Below, one piece after another: positions 26,762 to 34,356 of a DNA stretch of 44,287 bases. The stretch covers positions 1-44,287 of the forward strand of contig NZ_SRUZ01000001.1 of the NCBI RefSeq assembly GCF_004791165.1. Direction: 5' to 3'. The stretch's first letter is position 1. Every line of letters starts with the position of its first letter. The notes below the pieces were generated by a model. It was not told the origin of the DNA and searched no databases. It saw nothing but the letters and a program-made list of their open reading frames with translations. Origin of the DNA: Mesorhizobium sp. M8A.F.Ca.ET.218.01.1.1. Its GTDB lineage: Bacteria > Pseudomonadota > Alphaproteobacteria > Rhizobiales > Rhizobiaceae. The position numbers and the translations under genes were made by a program.

Positions 26762-27142
26762 GATATCACGGCGCCCCGCCTTTCAGGTCGCAGCATCCTG
26801 ACCAGCGCCGCAATTGTCCAATGCAGCAATATCTGGGTTCCGGTGTATCCGGCTGGCTTGTTGGCAACAATCATAGGCGGTTTACCTGGTTTGAGAGAAC
26901 CTTCCTACATCGCCGCTCATGCGGCAATCTTGATCTAGGACAAGCCAATCTACCGGCTGACACCCTCTCCCAGCGGTCCATTCTCGACCCTTCGGCAACG
27001 AAAGTCATAAGACAAGCTTTCACTGTCCCCTCGCAGTTCGACCTCGGCTGACAGCCAGTTGTCAGCTTGGTTGTGGGATATTGCCTCCGAAGCGGACCAG
27101 ACGGGTCGCGTTTGCAAGGTTCAATGTGGAAGCACAATTCCG
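26762..27142. other. Intergenic stretch between the VIT and FMN-binding genes
   Basis: This 381-nt divergent gap holds no convincing gene. It contains the perfect 13-bp palindrome TTGTTG-G-CAACAA (26858-26870) and the inverted repeat GCTGACA-N6-TGTCAGC (27047-27066). It also holds a degenerate anaerobox-like sequence (TTGAT-CTAG-GACAA, 26930-26943). Promoters for both flanking genes must lie here, but no clear -35/-10 pair could be chosen by eye. Confidence 0.5.
27047..27066. promoter_or_regulatory. Inverted repeat upstream of the flavin redox module
   Basis: GCTGACA (27047-27053) and TGTCAGC (27060-27066) form a dyad with a 6-bp spacer, 77 nt before the FMN-binding gene. The octamer GCTGTCAG (reverse complement at 27048-27055) also occurs at 32538-32545, before the PepSY-regulator-kinase operon. 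It is a candidate site for the neighbouring response regulator, but could be chance. Confidence 0.35.
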
Positions 27143-27904
27143 ATGAAAGAGATTGCCCTGTCACTTTTGGTGATCGCCGCCTCGGGCGTTTATGTCTGGG
27201 ATCAGGCCGGCAAGGATTCGGCAAACGATATGCTCGGCGAGGCGCTGCCGGCCGACGCGGCCGAAGCGCCTTCCGTGCAGCCAAAAGAACCCGCATCCGC
27301 TGCGGCTTTGCCGCTGCTTCGCACCTCGCCGGCGCCCCTCGATCTCCGGTTTAGAACAAGGTTCCCGATTTCCGGGGAAACGACAGCTGGCATAGGAGCG
27401 CCTGCCGAACGCCCCAATGATCCAGTCAAGCCGACAGTGGTTCCGGTGGCGCCACAACCGTCCCCAACGCCAGTGGCGCCGTCTGTCGCCGATCCTGCCT
27501 CGTCAGCGCCTTCCTTCGCCGTTACGCCCGCCGTCTACATACCAGTCCCGCAGCCGAGGCCGGCATATCCGGATGCACCAGCACGGGTCGTCCGGGTGGG
27601 CATGAAGCTCGCCGCAAAGAGCTATGCCGACGGCGTCTACACCGGCCCGACGGCCGATGCCTATTACGGCATCATCCAGATTCAGGCCCTCGTACAGGGC
27701 GGGCAACTGACGGCGCTGAAAGTGCAGAAATATCCCTCCGACCGCCGCACCTCCGTCAACATCAACAGGCAGGCGCTCCCCATGCTGCGCGACGAAGCGA
27801 TCAGCGCCCAGAGCGCCGATGTCGATATTATTTCGGGCGCGACGCTAACCAGCAGGGCTTTCATCCAGTCGCTGCGCGGCGCGCTGAAGAAAGCGTCGTC
27901 GTAG
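27143..27904 (+). CDS. Membrane-anchored covalent FMN-binding protein
   Basis: A 253-aa protein from ATG 27143. An N-terminal hydrophobic helix (about 3-20, EIALSLLVIAASGVYVW) can act as an uncleaved anchor. About 120 residues of Pro/Ala-rich linker follow, then an FMN_bind domain (about 155-250): AAKSYADGVYTG, AYYGIIQIQALVQGG, and the flavinylation motif SGAT at about 231-234 (DIISGATLTS), whose Thr 234 is the expected FMN attachment site. ApbE enzymes attach FMN to this motif. It is directly followed by apbE and a transmembrane reductase fusion, so it is the likely extracytosolic electron carrier of the module. The final acceptor is not visible. Confidence 0.85.
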   Translation: MKEIALSLLVIAASGVYVWDQAGKDSANDMLGEALPADAAEAPSVQPKEPASAAALPLLRTSPAPLDLRFRTRFPISGETTAGIGAPAERPNDPVKPTVVPVAPQPSPTPVAPSVADPASSAPSFAVTPAVYIPVPQPRPAYPDAPARVVRVGMKLAAKSYADGVYTGPTADAYYGIIQIQALVQGGQLTALKVQKYPSDRRTSVNINRQALPMLRDEAISAQSADVDIISGATLTSRAFIQSLRGALKKASS

Positions 27905-27908
27905 GTCC

Positions 27909-28652
27909 ATGCGCGACACGCGAATTTTGATGGGCATGCCCATTACCGTCGACCTCGGCGGCGCGTCGAATGCTGAACTGATCGAAGCCGTCTTCGGCTA
28001 TTTCGAGCACATCGACCGGCGCTTCAGCACCTACCGGGCCGACAGTGAAATCACGGCCATCAACCGAGGCGACGTTCCGGTCGTCGACTGGAGCGGCGAG
28101 ATGATGGAAGTGTTCGCTCTCGCCCGACAGACGAAAGACGAGACGGACGGATACTTCGATATTCGCAAGCCCGACGGGTCGCTCGATCCTTCCGGCATCG
28201 TGAAGGGCTGGGCCATTCGCAATGCAGCGGAGATTGTTCAGCGAGCCGGCATCAGCGATTTCTTCATCGAGGCGGGAGGCGATATCCAGTCCTGCGGCAA
28301 GAATGCATCGGGCCATGACTGGAGCGTCGGCATCCGCAATCCCTTCAATGCGGACGAGATCATAAAGATCGTCTATCCCCGCGGTCGCGGCGTCGCAACC
28401 TCCGGCACCTATGTCCGCGGTCAACACATCTACAATCCGCATGGAATTGGCAGTCAGATACAGGACATCGTCAGCCTGACCGTGATCGGCGCCGATGTGC
28501 TCGAAGCCGATCGTTTCGCCACCGCGGCCTTCGCCATGGGACGTGACGGCATTCTCTTCATCGAGCAGACGCCTGGCCTGGAAGGCTATCTCGTCGACGC
28601 CAATGGCCGCGCCACGCCGACAACCGGGTTCGGAGCCCTTTGCCTGCCATGA
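27909..28652 (+). CDS. apbE: ApbE-family FAD:protein FMN transferase
   Basis: A 247-aa ApbE protein, which moves FMN from FAD onto a Thr in the FMN_bind motif. Motifs seen are TRILMGMPITV, HIDRRFSTYRADSEI, LDPSGIVKGWAI, FFIEAGGDIQSCG, GVATSGTYVRG, HIYNPHG and the late EADRFATAAFAMG. It begins 5 nt after the FMN-binding gene and overlaps the reductase gene (ATGA), so it is in the same operon. No signal peptide or lipobox precedes the domain, although many bacterial ApbE proteins are exported lipoproteins. Either it works in the cytoplasm, or the start is further upstream inside the previous gene. Confidence 0.92.
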   Translation: MRDTRILMGMPITVDLGGASNAELIEAVFGYFEHIDRRFSTYRADSEITAINRGDVPVVDWSGEMMEVFALARQTKDETDGYFDIRKPDGSLDPSGIVKGWAIRNAAEIVQRAGISDFFIEAGGDIQSCGKNASGHDWSVGIRNPFNADEIIKIVYPRGRGVATSGTYVRGQHIYNPHGIGSQIQDIVSLTVIGADVLEADRFATAAFAMGRDGILFIEQTPGLEGYLVDANGRATPTTGFGALCLP

Positions 28653-30160
28653 TCAAGACCATCGACCGATTTCTCGATCACCTGACCATGTACAGGCTGG
28701 TCCTGTACTATCTGATGACGCTGGTCGGCGCAGCGTTCGTGCTCGGCTTCGTCAAGCTGGTGCCACACGATCCGATTGCGCTTGCCTTCACCACAACGCT
28801 TGCGCTGGCCGCCTGCTGGATCACCAACAAGGTTTTTGCGCATGTCTTCGCAGTTCCGGCCAACAACGAGTCCGTCTACATCACCGCGCTCATCCTGACG
28901 CTTATCCTCGATCCGGTTGCGGTCACGGACATCAAGGGGATTGCGGCAGTGGTATTCACATCCGTCTGGGCGATTTCATCCAAATTCATTCTCGCCATCG
29001 GCCGGAAGCACCTTTTCAACCCGGCTGCGCTGGGCGTGGCGCTGTCCGCGCTGCTGCTCGACCAGCCAGCCACCTGGTGGGTGGGCGGCAATCTGCCATT
29101 GCTTCCGATCGTGCTCGTCGGCGGCATGCTCATTGTCCGGAAACTGCGCCGGCTTGACCTTGTCTCGACCTTCGTTGTCGTGGCGCTGGCGACCATTCTG
29201 GCAACCACGGACCCATCGCAATACTGGACCGCGCTTGCAGAGACACTGGGTTCATCGCCGTTGCTGTTCTTTGCCTTCGTGATGCTGACCGAGCCGCTGA
29301 CCGCGCCGACGATGCGTTGGCCGCGTATCGCCTTTGCCGCCATTGTCGGCTTTCTGTTTGCTCCCAACATCCATATCGGCTCGTTCTATTTCACGCCGGA
29401 ACTGGCGCTGCTTGCCGGCAACGTGTTTGCCTATGCGGCTGGCCCCAAGGCACGCTTCGTGCTGACCTTGGAACGCATTGAGCAATCGGCCGTCGACAGC
29501 TTTGACTTCGTCTTCCGGTCGCCACGCAAGCTCGCATTCGAGGCCGGCCAGTACCTCGAATGGACGCTTGGCCTCGATCGTGCCGACAATCGCGGCAACC
29601 GCCGCTATTTCACAGTCGCCTCGGCGCCGACGGAGGAAACAGTCCGCCTCGGCGTCAAGTTCTATCCGCAATCAAGTGCCTTCAAGCGCGAGCTGATGAC
29701 CATGAAGCCAGGCAGCACGATCCATGCCGCGCAACTGGCCGGCAATTTCACGCTGCCCGCCCGGCGTGAAACCAAGATCGCGTTCCTGGCCGGAGGCATC
29801 GGCATCACGCCGTTCCGCTCGATGCTGCAATATCTCATCGACCGCAAGGAGTGGCGACCGATCGTCATCCTCTACGCAACAGAGAGACAGCAGGACATCG
29901 CTTATCGCGACGTGCTTGGCGCGGCCAGGCAGGAGCTTGGCATCAAGACGATCCACGCTGTGGCGCACGGTGGCGAGCGCGGGCAATATCTTGGATATAT
30001 CGACGAGCGCCTGATCCGTCTGGCCATACCCGACTACCTCGAGCGCACTTTCTACATTTCCGGCCCGCAAGCGATGGTCAAGGCGCTGCGCCAGAAACTG
30101 CTGGCCATGGGCGTTCGCCGCTCGAAGATAAAGGTCGACTATTTCCCGGGTTTTGCCTGA
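28649..30160 (+). CDS. RnfD/NqrB-like membrane domain fused to a ferredoxin-NAD(P)+ reductase-like domain
   Basis: A 503-aa fusion. Residues about 1-270 hold 8-10 membrane helices with RnfD/NqrB features (KHLFNPAALGVALSALLL, FFAFVMLTEPLTAP). Residues about 275-503 form an FAD/NAD(P) reductase: RRYFTVASAP for FAD, FLAGGIGITPFRSML for the dinucleotide, YISGPQAMV, and a short aromatic C-terminus (DYFPGFA). It plausibly takes electrons from cytosolic NAD(P)H, passes them through the membrane, and delivers them to the FMN-binding protein. No 2Fe-2S domain or SGAT motif is present in this protein. ATG 28649 overlaps the apbE stop. It converges on the sensor-kinase gene. Confidence 0.88.
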   Translation: MIKTIDRFLDHLTMYRLVLYYLMTLVGAAFVLGFVKLVPHDPIALAFTTTLALAACWITNKVFAHVFAVPANNESVYITALILTLILDPVAVTDIKGIAAVVFTSVWAISSKFILAIGRKHLFNPAALGVALSALLLDQPATWWVGGNLPLLPIVLVGGMLIVRKLRRLDLVSTFVVVALATILATTDPSQYWTALAETLGSSPLLFFAFVMLTEPLTAPTMRWPRIAFAAIVGFLFAPNIHIGSFYFTPELALLAGNVFAYAAGPKARFVLTLERIEQSAVDSFDFVFRSPRKLAFEAGQYLEWTLGLDRADNRGNRRYFTVASAPTEETVRLGVKFYPQSSAFKRELMTMKPGSTIHAAQLAGNFTLPARRETKIAFLAGGIGITPFRSMLQYLIDRKEWRPIVILYATERQQDIAYRDVLGAARQELGIKTIHAVAHGGERGQYLGYIDERLIRLAIPDYLERTFYISGPQAMVKALRQKLLAMGVRRSKIKVDYFPGFA

Positions 30161-30167
30161 AGCAGGC

Positions 30168-31511
30168 TCAACTGTGTCGCGGCAAGGAAATGGTCACCAC
30201 AAGGCCCGGATCGGCGTTAGCCATGGCAAGGCGTCCGCCATAGGCTTCGACGATGTCGGAAACGATGGCCAGGCCAAGACCGCTGCTGCCTCCTTTGCTG
30301 TCGAGCTGGACACCACGTGACATCGCGGACTCCCGATCGGCATCCGGTATACCTGGGCCATCATCAGCAACACTGACGGTCACCTCGTCCCAGGCAGTGG
30401 ATGCACCGACACGGACTGACGATTTTGCATAGCGCGCGGCATTCTCGACCAGATTGCCGAGAACTTCTGACAAGTCGCCTTCGTCGATTGGGGCCGTCAA
30501 ATCTTCCGCGATATCCAGCTTGAAAGAAAGCTGCTTGCCGCTTGGTGTCCGTTTGACGACGGCAATGACGCCAGCCGCGACCTCCGACACAAGGCAGGAT
30601 GCCTTGCCGGAAACGCCGGGGGCGAGGCGCGCTCGCGCGAGCTCCCGCTCGACATGGCGCCGGATCGCTCCGGCGCTCTTTTCAATCTCGTCAGCCAGAA
30701 CCGTCTCGCCTTTCTTGCGCAAGGCCCGGATGTCGGCCGACAGCACTTGCAGCGGTGTCTTGAGGCCATGCGCCAAATCGGTGGCGCGCGAGCGGGCTCG
30801 CGCAAGCGCCTTCTCCTGGGCATCGAGAAGACGATTGATTTCGTCCGCGAGCGGCTGCACCTCGCTCGGCGCCACCACATCGAGCCGTGCTGATCGCTGC
30901 GCAATCACGTTTCTGACCGAAACCCGCAAGGTCTCCAGAGGCGCAAGACCGACGGTGATCTGGATGAAGAAGGCGGCCATGAGGGCAATGGCGAGCAGAA
31001 CAAGGGCTGGCGCAAGGTCGCGGACATACCCATCGACGGATTCCTTCACCGTTTGATGGTCTTCCGCCACGACGGCGCGAAACGATCGCCCACTGGCGTC
31101 GATGATCGTGCGCTCGACGGCGATGGTGAGCTCCCCTTGTGGCCCCTTGAATTCCTTGATCTCCCTGAATTCGCCGTTGGTTGCGCGATCAGGCAAGGCA
31201 AGCGTCGCGTCCCATAGTGAACGCGAGCGGACAAGGTTGCCGGATCCGGCATCCTGCACCTGCCAGTAGTGGCCGGAAAAGGGAATGGAGAAACGTGGGT
31301 CGGCCAAGGTCGCCTGGACCGAAAGACGGCCATCGGCGGCAAAATTGGTCGCGCCAATAAGATCGTTCAGGTCGACTGTCAGCTCGCTGACAACGCGCCG
31401 CTCGACGTTAAGTTCGAACAGATAGCGCAATCCAACGCCGGCGATGGCAAGAGCAACCAGGATCGAGATCGTTGCCGCCAACCAGAGCCTGAACCGGATC
31501 GAGTTGCCCAT
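30168..31511 (-). CDS. PhoQ-like sensor histidine kinase
   Basis: A 447-aa kinase with two membrane helices (about 8-30 and 166-188) enclosing a 135-residue periplasmic domain (HYWQVQDAGSGNLVRSRSLW). A HAMP-like linker follows, then the phosphorylated His 248 in LAHGLKTPLQVL and the ATPase motifs LVENAARYA, DDGPGIP and GSSGLGLAIV. The H-x-L-K-T-P box and domain order resemble PhoQ. The ATG overlaps the response-regulator stop, so it is the third gene of a PepSY-regulator-kinase operon. The signal is unknown; PhoQ-like kinases often sense cations or peptides. It ends 7 nt from the convergent flavin redox operon. Confidence 0.9.
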   Translation of the reverse strand: MGNSIRFRLWLAATISILVALAIAGVGLRYLFELNVERRVVSELTVDLNDLIGATNFAADGRLSVQATLADPRFSIPFSGHYWQVQDAGSGNLVRSRSLWDATLALPDRATNGEFREIKEFKGPQGELTIAVERTIIDASGRSFRAVVAEDHQTVKESVDGYVRDLAPALVLLAIALMAAFFIQITVGLAPLETLRVSVRNVIAQRSARLDVVAPSEVQPLADEINRLLDAQEKALARARSRATDLAHGLKTPLQVLSADIRALRKKGETVLADEIEKSAGAIRRHVERELARARLAPGVSGKASCLVSEVAAGVIAVVKRTPSGKQLSFKLDIAEDLTAPIDEGDLSEVLGNLVENAARYAKSSVRVGASTAWDEVTVSVADDGPGIPDADRESAMSRGVQLDSKGGSSGLGLAIVSDIVEAYGGRLAMANADPGLVVTISLPRHS

Positions 31512-32176
31512 CAGCGGGAATCGTCGGGCATCAGATACCCGAATCCGCGCCTCGTTTCGATGACGTCGCTCCCGAGCTTGCGACGCAGGCGCGCGACGAT
31601 CACCTCGATCGTGTTCGGATCGCGGTCGTTGCCTGAATCGTACAAATGCTCGGCAAGTTCGGTCGGCGCCACCACCCGGCCGGCGTGGTGCATCAGAAAC
31701 GCCAGGAGCCGGTATTCCAGCGGCGACAGCGCAACGGGAATGCCGCGAAGCGAAATGCGCATCTGGCGTGTGTCCAAGAGCAACGGCCCGGACCTCAACA
31801 CGGGTGCCGCCTGCCCGGCCGAGCGACGCAGGATTGCCCGTAACCGGGCGAGCAGTTCTTCCATTTCAAAAGGTTTGGGAAGATAGTCGTCGGCACCGGA
31901 ATTGATGCCGTCGACGCGTTCGGTCCACATGCCTCTTGCGGTCAGGATGAGAACCGGGAACCTGCGCGCATTCGCCCGCCAACGTTTCAAGACCGTAAGA
32001 CCATCGAGCTTGGGCAAGCCGAGATCCAGAATCGCGGCGTCATAATTCTCGACATCGCCTGCGAACCAGGCAGCTTCACCATCCTTTACGATATCGACCG
32101 CCATTCCCGATGCTTTGAGGGCGGTCGCGATATCGGCAGCGATACGGGGCTCGTCTTCGGCCAGGAGGATCTTCAT
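31511..32176 (-). CDS. OmpR/PhoP-family response regulator
   Basis: A 221-aa regulator. The receiver domain (1-115) has the acidic pocket AEDEP, the phosphoacceptor Asp 51 in ILDLGLP, LTARG and the Lys of LPKPF. A winged-helix DNA-binding domain follows (about 125-218: LSPLEYRLLAFLMHHAGRV, NTIEVIVARLRRKLG, TRRGFGYL). It is paired with the downstream kinase and overlaps the PepSY gene (TGATG). Target sites are not known; the octamer GCTGTCAG shared by the regions before the PepSY operon and before the FMN-binding gene is a weak candidate. Confidence 0.93.
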   Translation of the reverse strand: MKILLAEDEPRIAADIATALKASGMAVDIVKDGEAAWFAGDVENYDAAILDLGLPKLDGLTVLKRWRANARRFPVLILTARGMWTERVDGINSGADDYLPKPFEMEELLARLRAILRRSAGQAAPVLRSGPLLLDTRQMRISLRGIPVALSPLEYRLLAFLMHHAGRVVAPTELAEHLYDSGNDRDPNTIEVIVARLRRKLGSDVIETRRGFGYLMPDDSR

Positions 32177-32502
32177 CAGTCACCCTCCCCATCGCGCATG
32201 ATGACACCGGCACCGGCGTCGACGTCGACGGTCTTTCGCCGGCCATCGGCACCCACGACCTGAAAACGGTAGACCCATCTGTCGGCCTTGCGGATGAGAT
32301 CGACCGCAACAACATCGCCGGGAGCTTTGGTGCGGACAACGTCCAGTATATTGGCAAGGCCCTTGATTTCGCCGCGTTCGTACAAATCCCGCGCCCGGTC
32401 ATGGTCGCCGTCATCGTCCTCGTCGGCACGGGCAGCGAGAGGCATGGCCAAGACAAGTCCCGCGAGAACCAGCACCGCCAAACGCTTCCATTGTCTTTTC
32501 AT
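32176..32502 (-). CDS. Secreted PepSY-domain protein
   Basis: A 108-aa exported protein from ATG 32502 (MKRQWKRLAVLVLAG, a standard signal peptide ending AARA); ATG 32520 is an alternative that adds six residues. Neither has a strong ribosome site. The mature protein starts with an acidic run (DEDDDGDHD), then one PepSY-like unit (GEIKGLANILDVVRTKAPGD, then WVYRFQVVGADGRRKTVDVDA). PepSY domains occur in periplasmic inhibitors and in redox or metal-related proteins. It is the first gene of the operon with the regulator and kinase and might tune their signal; that is inference. Confidence 0.82.
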   Translation of the reverse strand: MKRQWKRLAVLVLAGLVLAMPLAARADEDDDGDHDRARDLYERGEIKGLANILDVVRTKAPGDVVAVDLIRKADRWVYRFQVVGADGRRKTVDVDAGAGVIMRDGEGD

Positions 32503-32630
32503 CGGCAAGGCATGTCGCACGTTGCAGCTTTCAATTTGCTGTCAGTTATCCTCAGCCCACAGCAAGCAAGGGGACCATATCAGGGCATCATCGCGTCCAA
32601 TCATGGCCGCGCCAAGAAGGATACGAGACC

Positions 32631-32864
32631 ATGCGCAATTCCATGCTTGTCCTTGCAGCACTTGCAAGCCTCACGATCTTCGCGCTGCCGGCGGCCGCTG
32701 AATCGGACGAAGGATCATGTGGGGCGTCATCGTCTGTTGTCCCATCCGGTCCGATCGATCTGCAGGCCATCCCGATGCAGGACGCCTCCACCCCGAAAGC
32801 CATCAAGGGTGGCGACGATGCGTGTGACGACCAACAAGGCGATGAGGCCGACGAAAACGACTAG
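32631..32864 (+). CDS. Small secreted acidic protein of unknown function
   Basis: A 77-aa open frame from ATG 32631 with the ribosome-like AGAAGGATA upstream. Residues 1-23 are a clear signal peptide (MRNSMLVLAALASLTIFALP, ending AAAES). The mature peptide of about 54 residues is strongly acidic, has two Cys (EGSCGASS and DDACDDQQ) and ends in a Glu/Asp/Asn run. I know no family. It is divergent from the PepSY operon, whose product is also secreted and acidic at its start. The signal peptide argues that it is real; a shadow frame would rarely give one. Confidence 0.6.
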   Translation: MRNSMLVLAALASLTIFALPAAAESDEGSCGASSSVVPSGPIDLQAIPMQDASTPKAIKGGDDACDDQQGDEADEND

Positions 32865-32979
32865 GTCTCCCACGGCGCGTGGCCGCCACCGCATATGACG
32901 GTTGCCAATGTCGTGGCCCAAGGCTCGCTGCAAAGCCGGCAAATTATCCAAGCTCCTTGCCAATTTCTGGAGAGTTTTC

Positions 32980-33447
32980 GTGATCCCTATTCAACATATC
33001 CACCCAATTCTTGTTCATTTCCCTATTGTTCTGATCTACATGCTTGTGGCTATCGACCTTGTGGCGCTGGTTGGCGGCAGCGCCGTTACCAAGAGATCTG
33101 GCGCCGGTACGATCTCTACTTTCGTAGCCCTGTCTGCCGGAGTGTTCGCCATTGGGACCTGGTTCTTTGGAGGTCTTGCCCTGGATCATGCCGAAGCGGC
33201 CGGCTTCAGCAGCGATATCGCGGAGATCCACGAAAGCCTGGGAGGTATCACTGCCTTTGCCTTCCTGGTCTGGGGACTTGTGCGGTTCGCGCTTTGGATG
33301 CGGAACCGTGACATGCGGGCTGTAACGATCGCCATTCCTCTGATCGAAGTTTGCGGTGCATTCCTGGTCACTGCGACAGCCTACTACGGTGGGCTGCTTG
33401 TCTACGAACTTGGTGTGAACGTCGCCAAGACCGCGGTCGCTGGTTGA
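32980..33447 (+). CDS. DUF2231 family membrane protein
   Basis: A 155-aa protein with four hydrophobic helices. The family start is conserved (IPIQHIHPILVHFPIVLIY), with several His in the first helix region, and a second motif lies near residue 85 (AEIHESLGG). GTG 32980 is chosen because GGAG lies 7 nt before it and the family begins at this point; the frame upstream to 32902 reads as non-homologous sequence. The His residues could bind haem or metal, but no function is established. It lies 115 nt after the small acidic protein. Confidence 0.8.
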   Translation: MIPIQHIHPILVHFPIVLIYMLVAIDLVALVGGSAVTKRSGAGTISTFVALSAGVFAIGTWFFGGLALDHAEAAGFSSDIAEIHESLGGITAFAFLVWGLVRFALWMRNRDMRAVTIAIPLIEVCGAFLVTATAYYGGLLVYELGVNVAKTAVAG

Positions 33448-33508
33448 CCGGTTCGCGCCCAGTCATTCAAGGTTCCAATTTTGGATGACCATTTGCCTCG
33501 ACCGAAAA

Positions 33509-33522
33509 ATGATTCAGATCAA
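33509..33522. promoter_or_regulatory. Anaerobox upstream of the CBS-BON gene
   Basis: ATGAT-TCAG-ATCAA differs from the consensus in the first base only. Centre 33515.5 predicts a transcript start near 33557 and a 25-nt leader. Confidence 0.7.
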
Positions 33523-33581
33523 GGCGCTTCGTGCATGTGCAATCTAAGAAGCCGGAGGTTGGAAAACTCTGGAGAACGACC

Positions 33582-34280
33582 ATGCAAGCCGAAGCCATAA
33601 TGAGCAGGCCAGTCGTCGGCATAGACCCGTCCGCATCGATCGCCGAGGCTGCCGGGTTGATGCTCTCCAAAAAGGTCAGCGGCCTCCCCGTCATTCGCAA
33701 CGACGGCAGGCTGGTGGGGATCGTCAGCGAGGGCGATTTCCTGCGACGCGGGGAACTGGGCACGGAGCGCAAGCGCTCGCGCTGGCTGGAGTTTCTCGTC
33801 AGCCCCGGAAAGGCCGCCGACGAATATGTCCGCGCCAATGGTCGACGGGTTGAAGAGGTGATGTCGCAAGATGTCGTGACGGCATCCCCTGCAGCATCAC
33901 TCGCGAAAGTCGTCGAGCTCATGACGCGTCACCATGTCAAACGCATTCCGGTCGTCGAAGCTGGGAAAGTCGTTGGCATCATCACCCGCTCTGATCTTCT
34001 GCGGGCATTGCTCGGCGTCCTTCCGGATGGAGCCGCTACGGTCATCGATGACGAACAGATTCGGCAGAACATCGCTACCGAGCTTGCGAGGCAGAGATGG
34101 GCCGGCAACGATTTGATCAACGTGACGGTGGACAAGGGTGTGGTGACACTGAGCGGCGCCATCTTCGACGAACGCGAGCGCCAGGCAGCGACAGTCGCCG
34201 CCGAAAACGTCGCCGGCGTCAATGCTGTCAAGGACAATCTCTTCTGCGCCGATCCCGTGTCGGTCGTCCTTGTTTCGTAG
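33582..34280 (+). CDS. CBS-pair and BON domain protein
   Basis: A 232-aa cytoplasmic protein starting at ATG 33582 (GGAGAACGACC upstream). Two CBS motifs form a Bateman pair (about 5-60, IMSRPVVGIDPSASIAEAAG and LPVIRNDGRLVGIVSEGD; about 95-150, VMSQDVVTASPAAS and IPVVEAGKVVGIITRSD). A C-terminal BON domain follows (about 160-225, INVTVDKGVVTLSGAIFDE). CBS pairs bind adenine nucleotides and BON domains often bind membranes or partners, so it may be an energy-status sensor. The anaerobox at 33509-33522 suggests low-oxygen induction. Confidence 0.88.
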   Translation: MQAEAIMSRPVVGIDPSASIAEAAGLMLSKKVSGLPVIRNDGRLVGIVSEGDFLRRGELGTERKRSRWLEFLVSPGKAADEYVRANGRRVEEVMSQDVVTASPAASLAKVVELMTRHHVKRIPVVEAGKVVGIITRSDLLRALLGVLPDGAATVIDDEQIRQNIATELARQRWAGNDLINVTVDKGVVTLSGAIFDERERQAATVAAENVAGVNAVKDNLFCADPVSVVLVS

Positions 34281-34356
34281 CGGAGCTGACATTGGTCCGC
34301 AGCGAGGCACCATTGCCTCTCTGTGTTGCTGGTCCTTGCCCAAGGCTTCGCCGCGC

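Noticed and set aside
26858..26870. TTGTTG-G-CAACAA palindrome as an NnrR or FNR site
   Set aside because: It is 13 bp rather than 14 and the half-sites differ from both box types; noted only as an unexplained palindrome.
26930..26943. TTGAT-CTAG-GACAA in the VIT/FMN-binding gap
   Set aside because: Two mismatches in the right half-site and far from either start codon.
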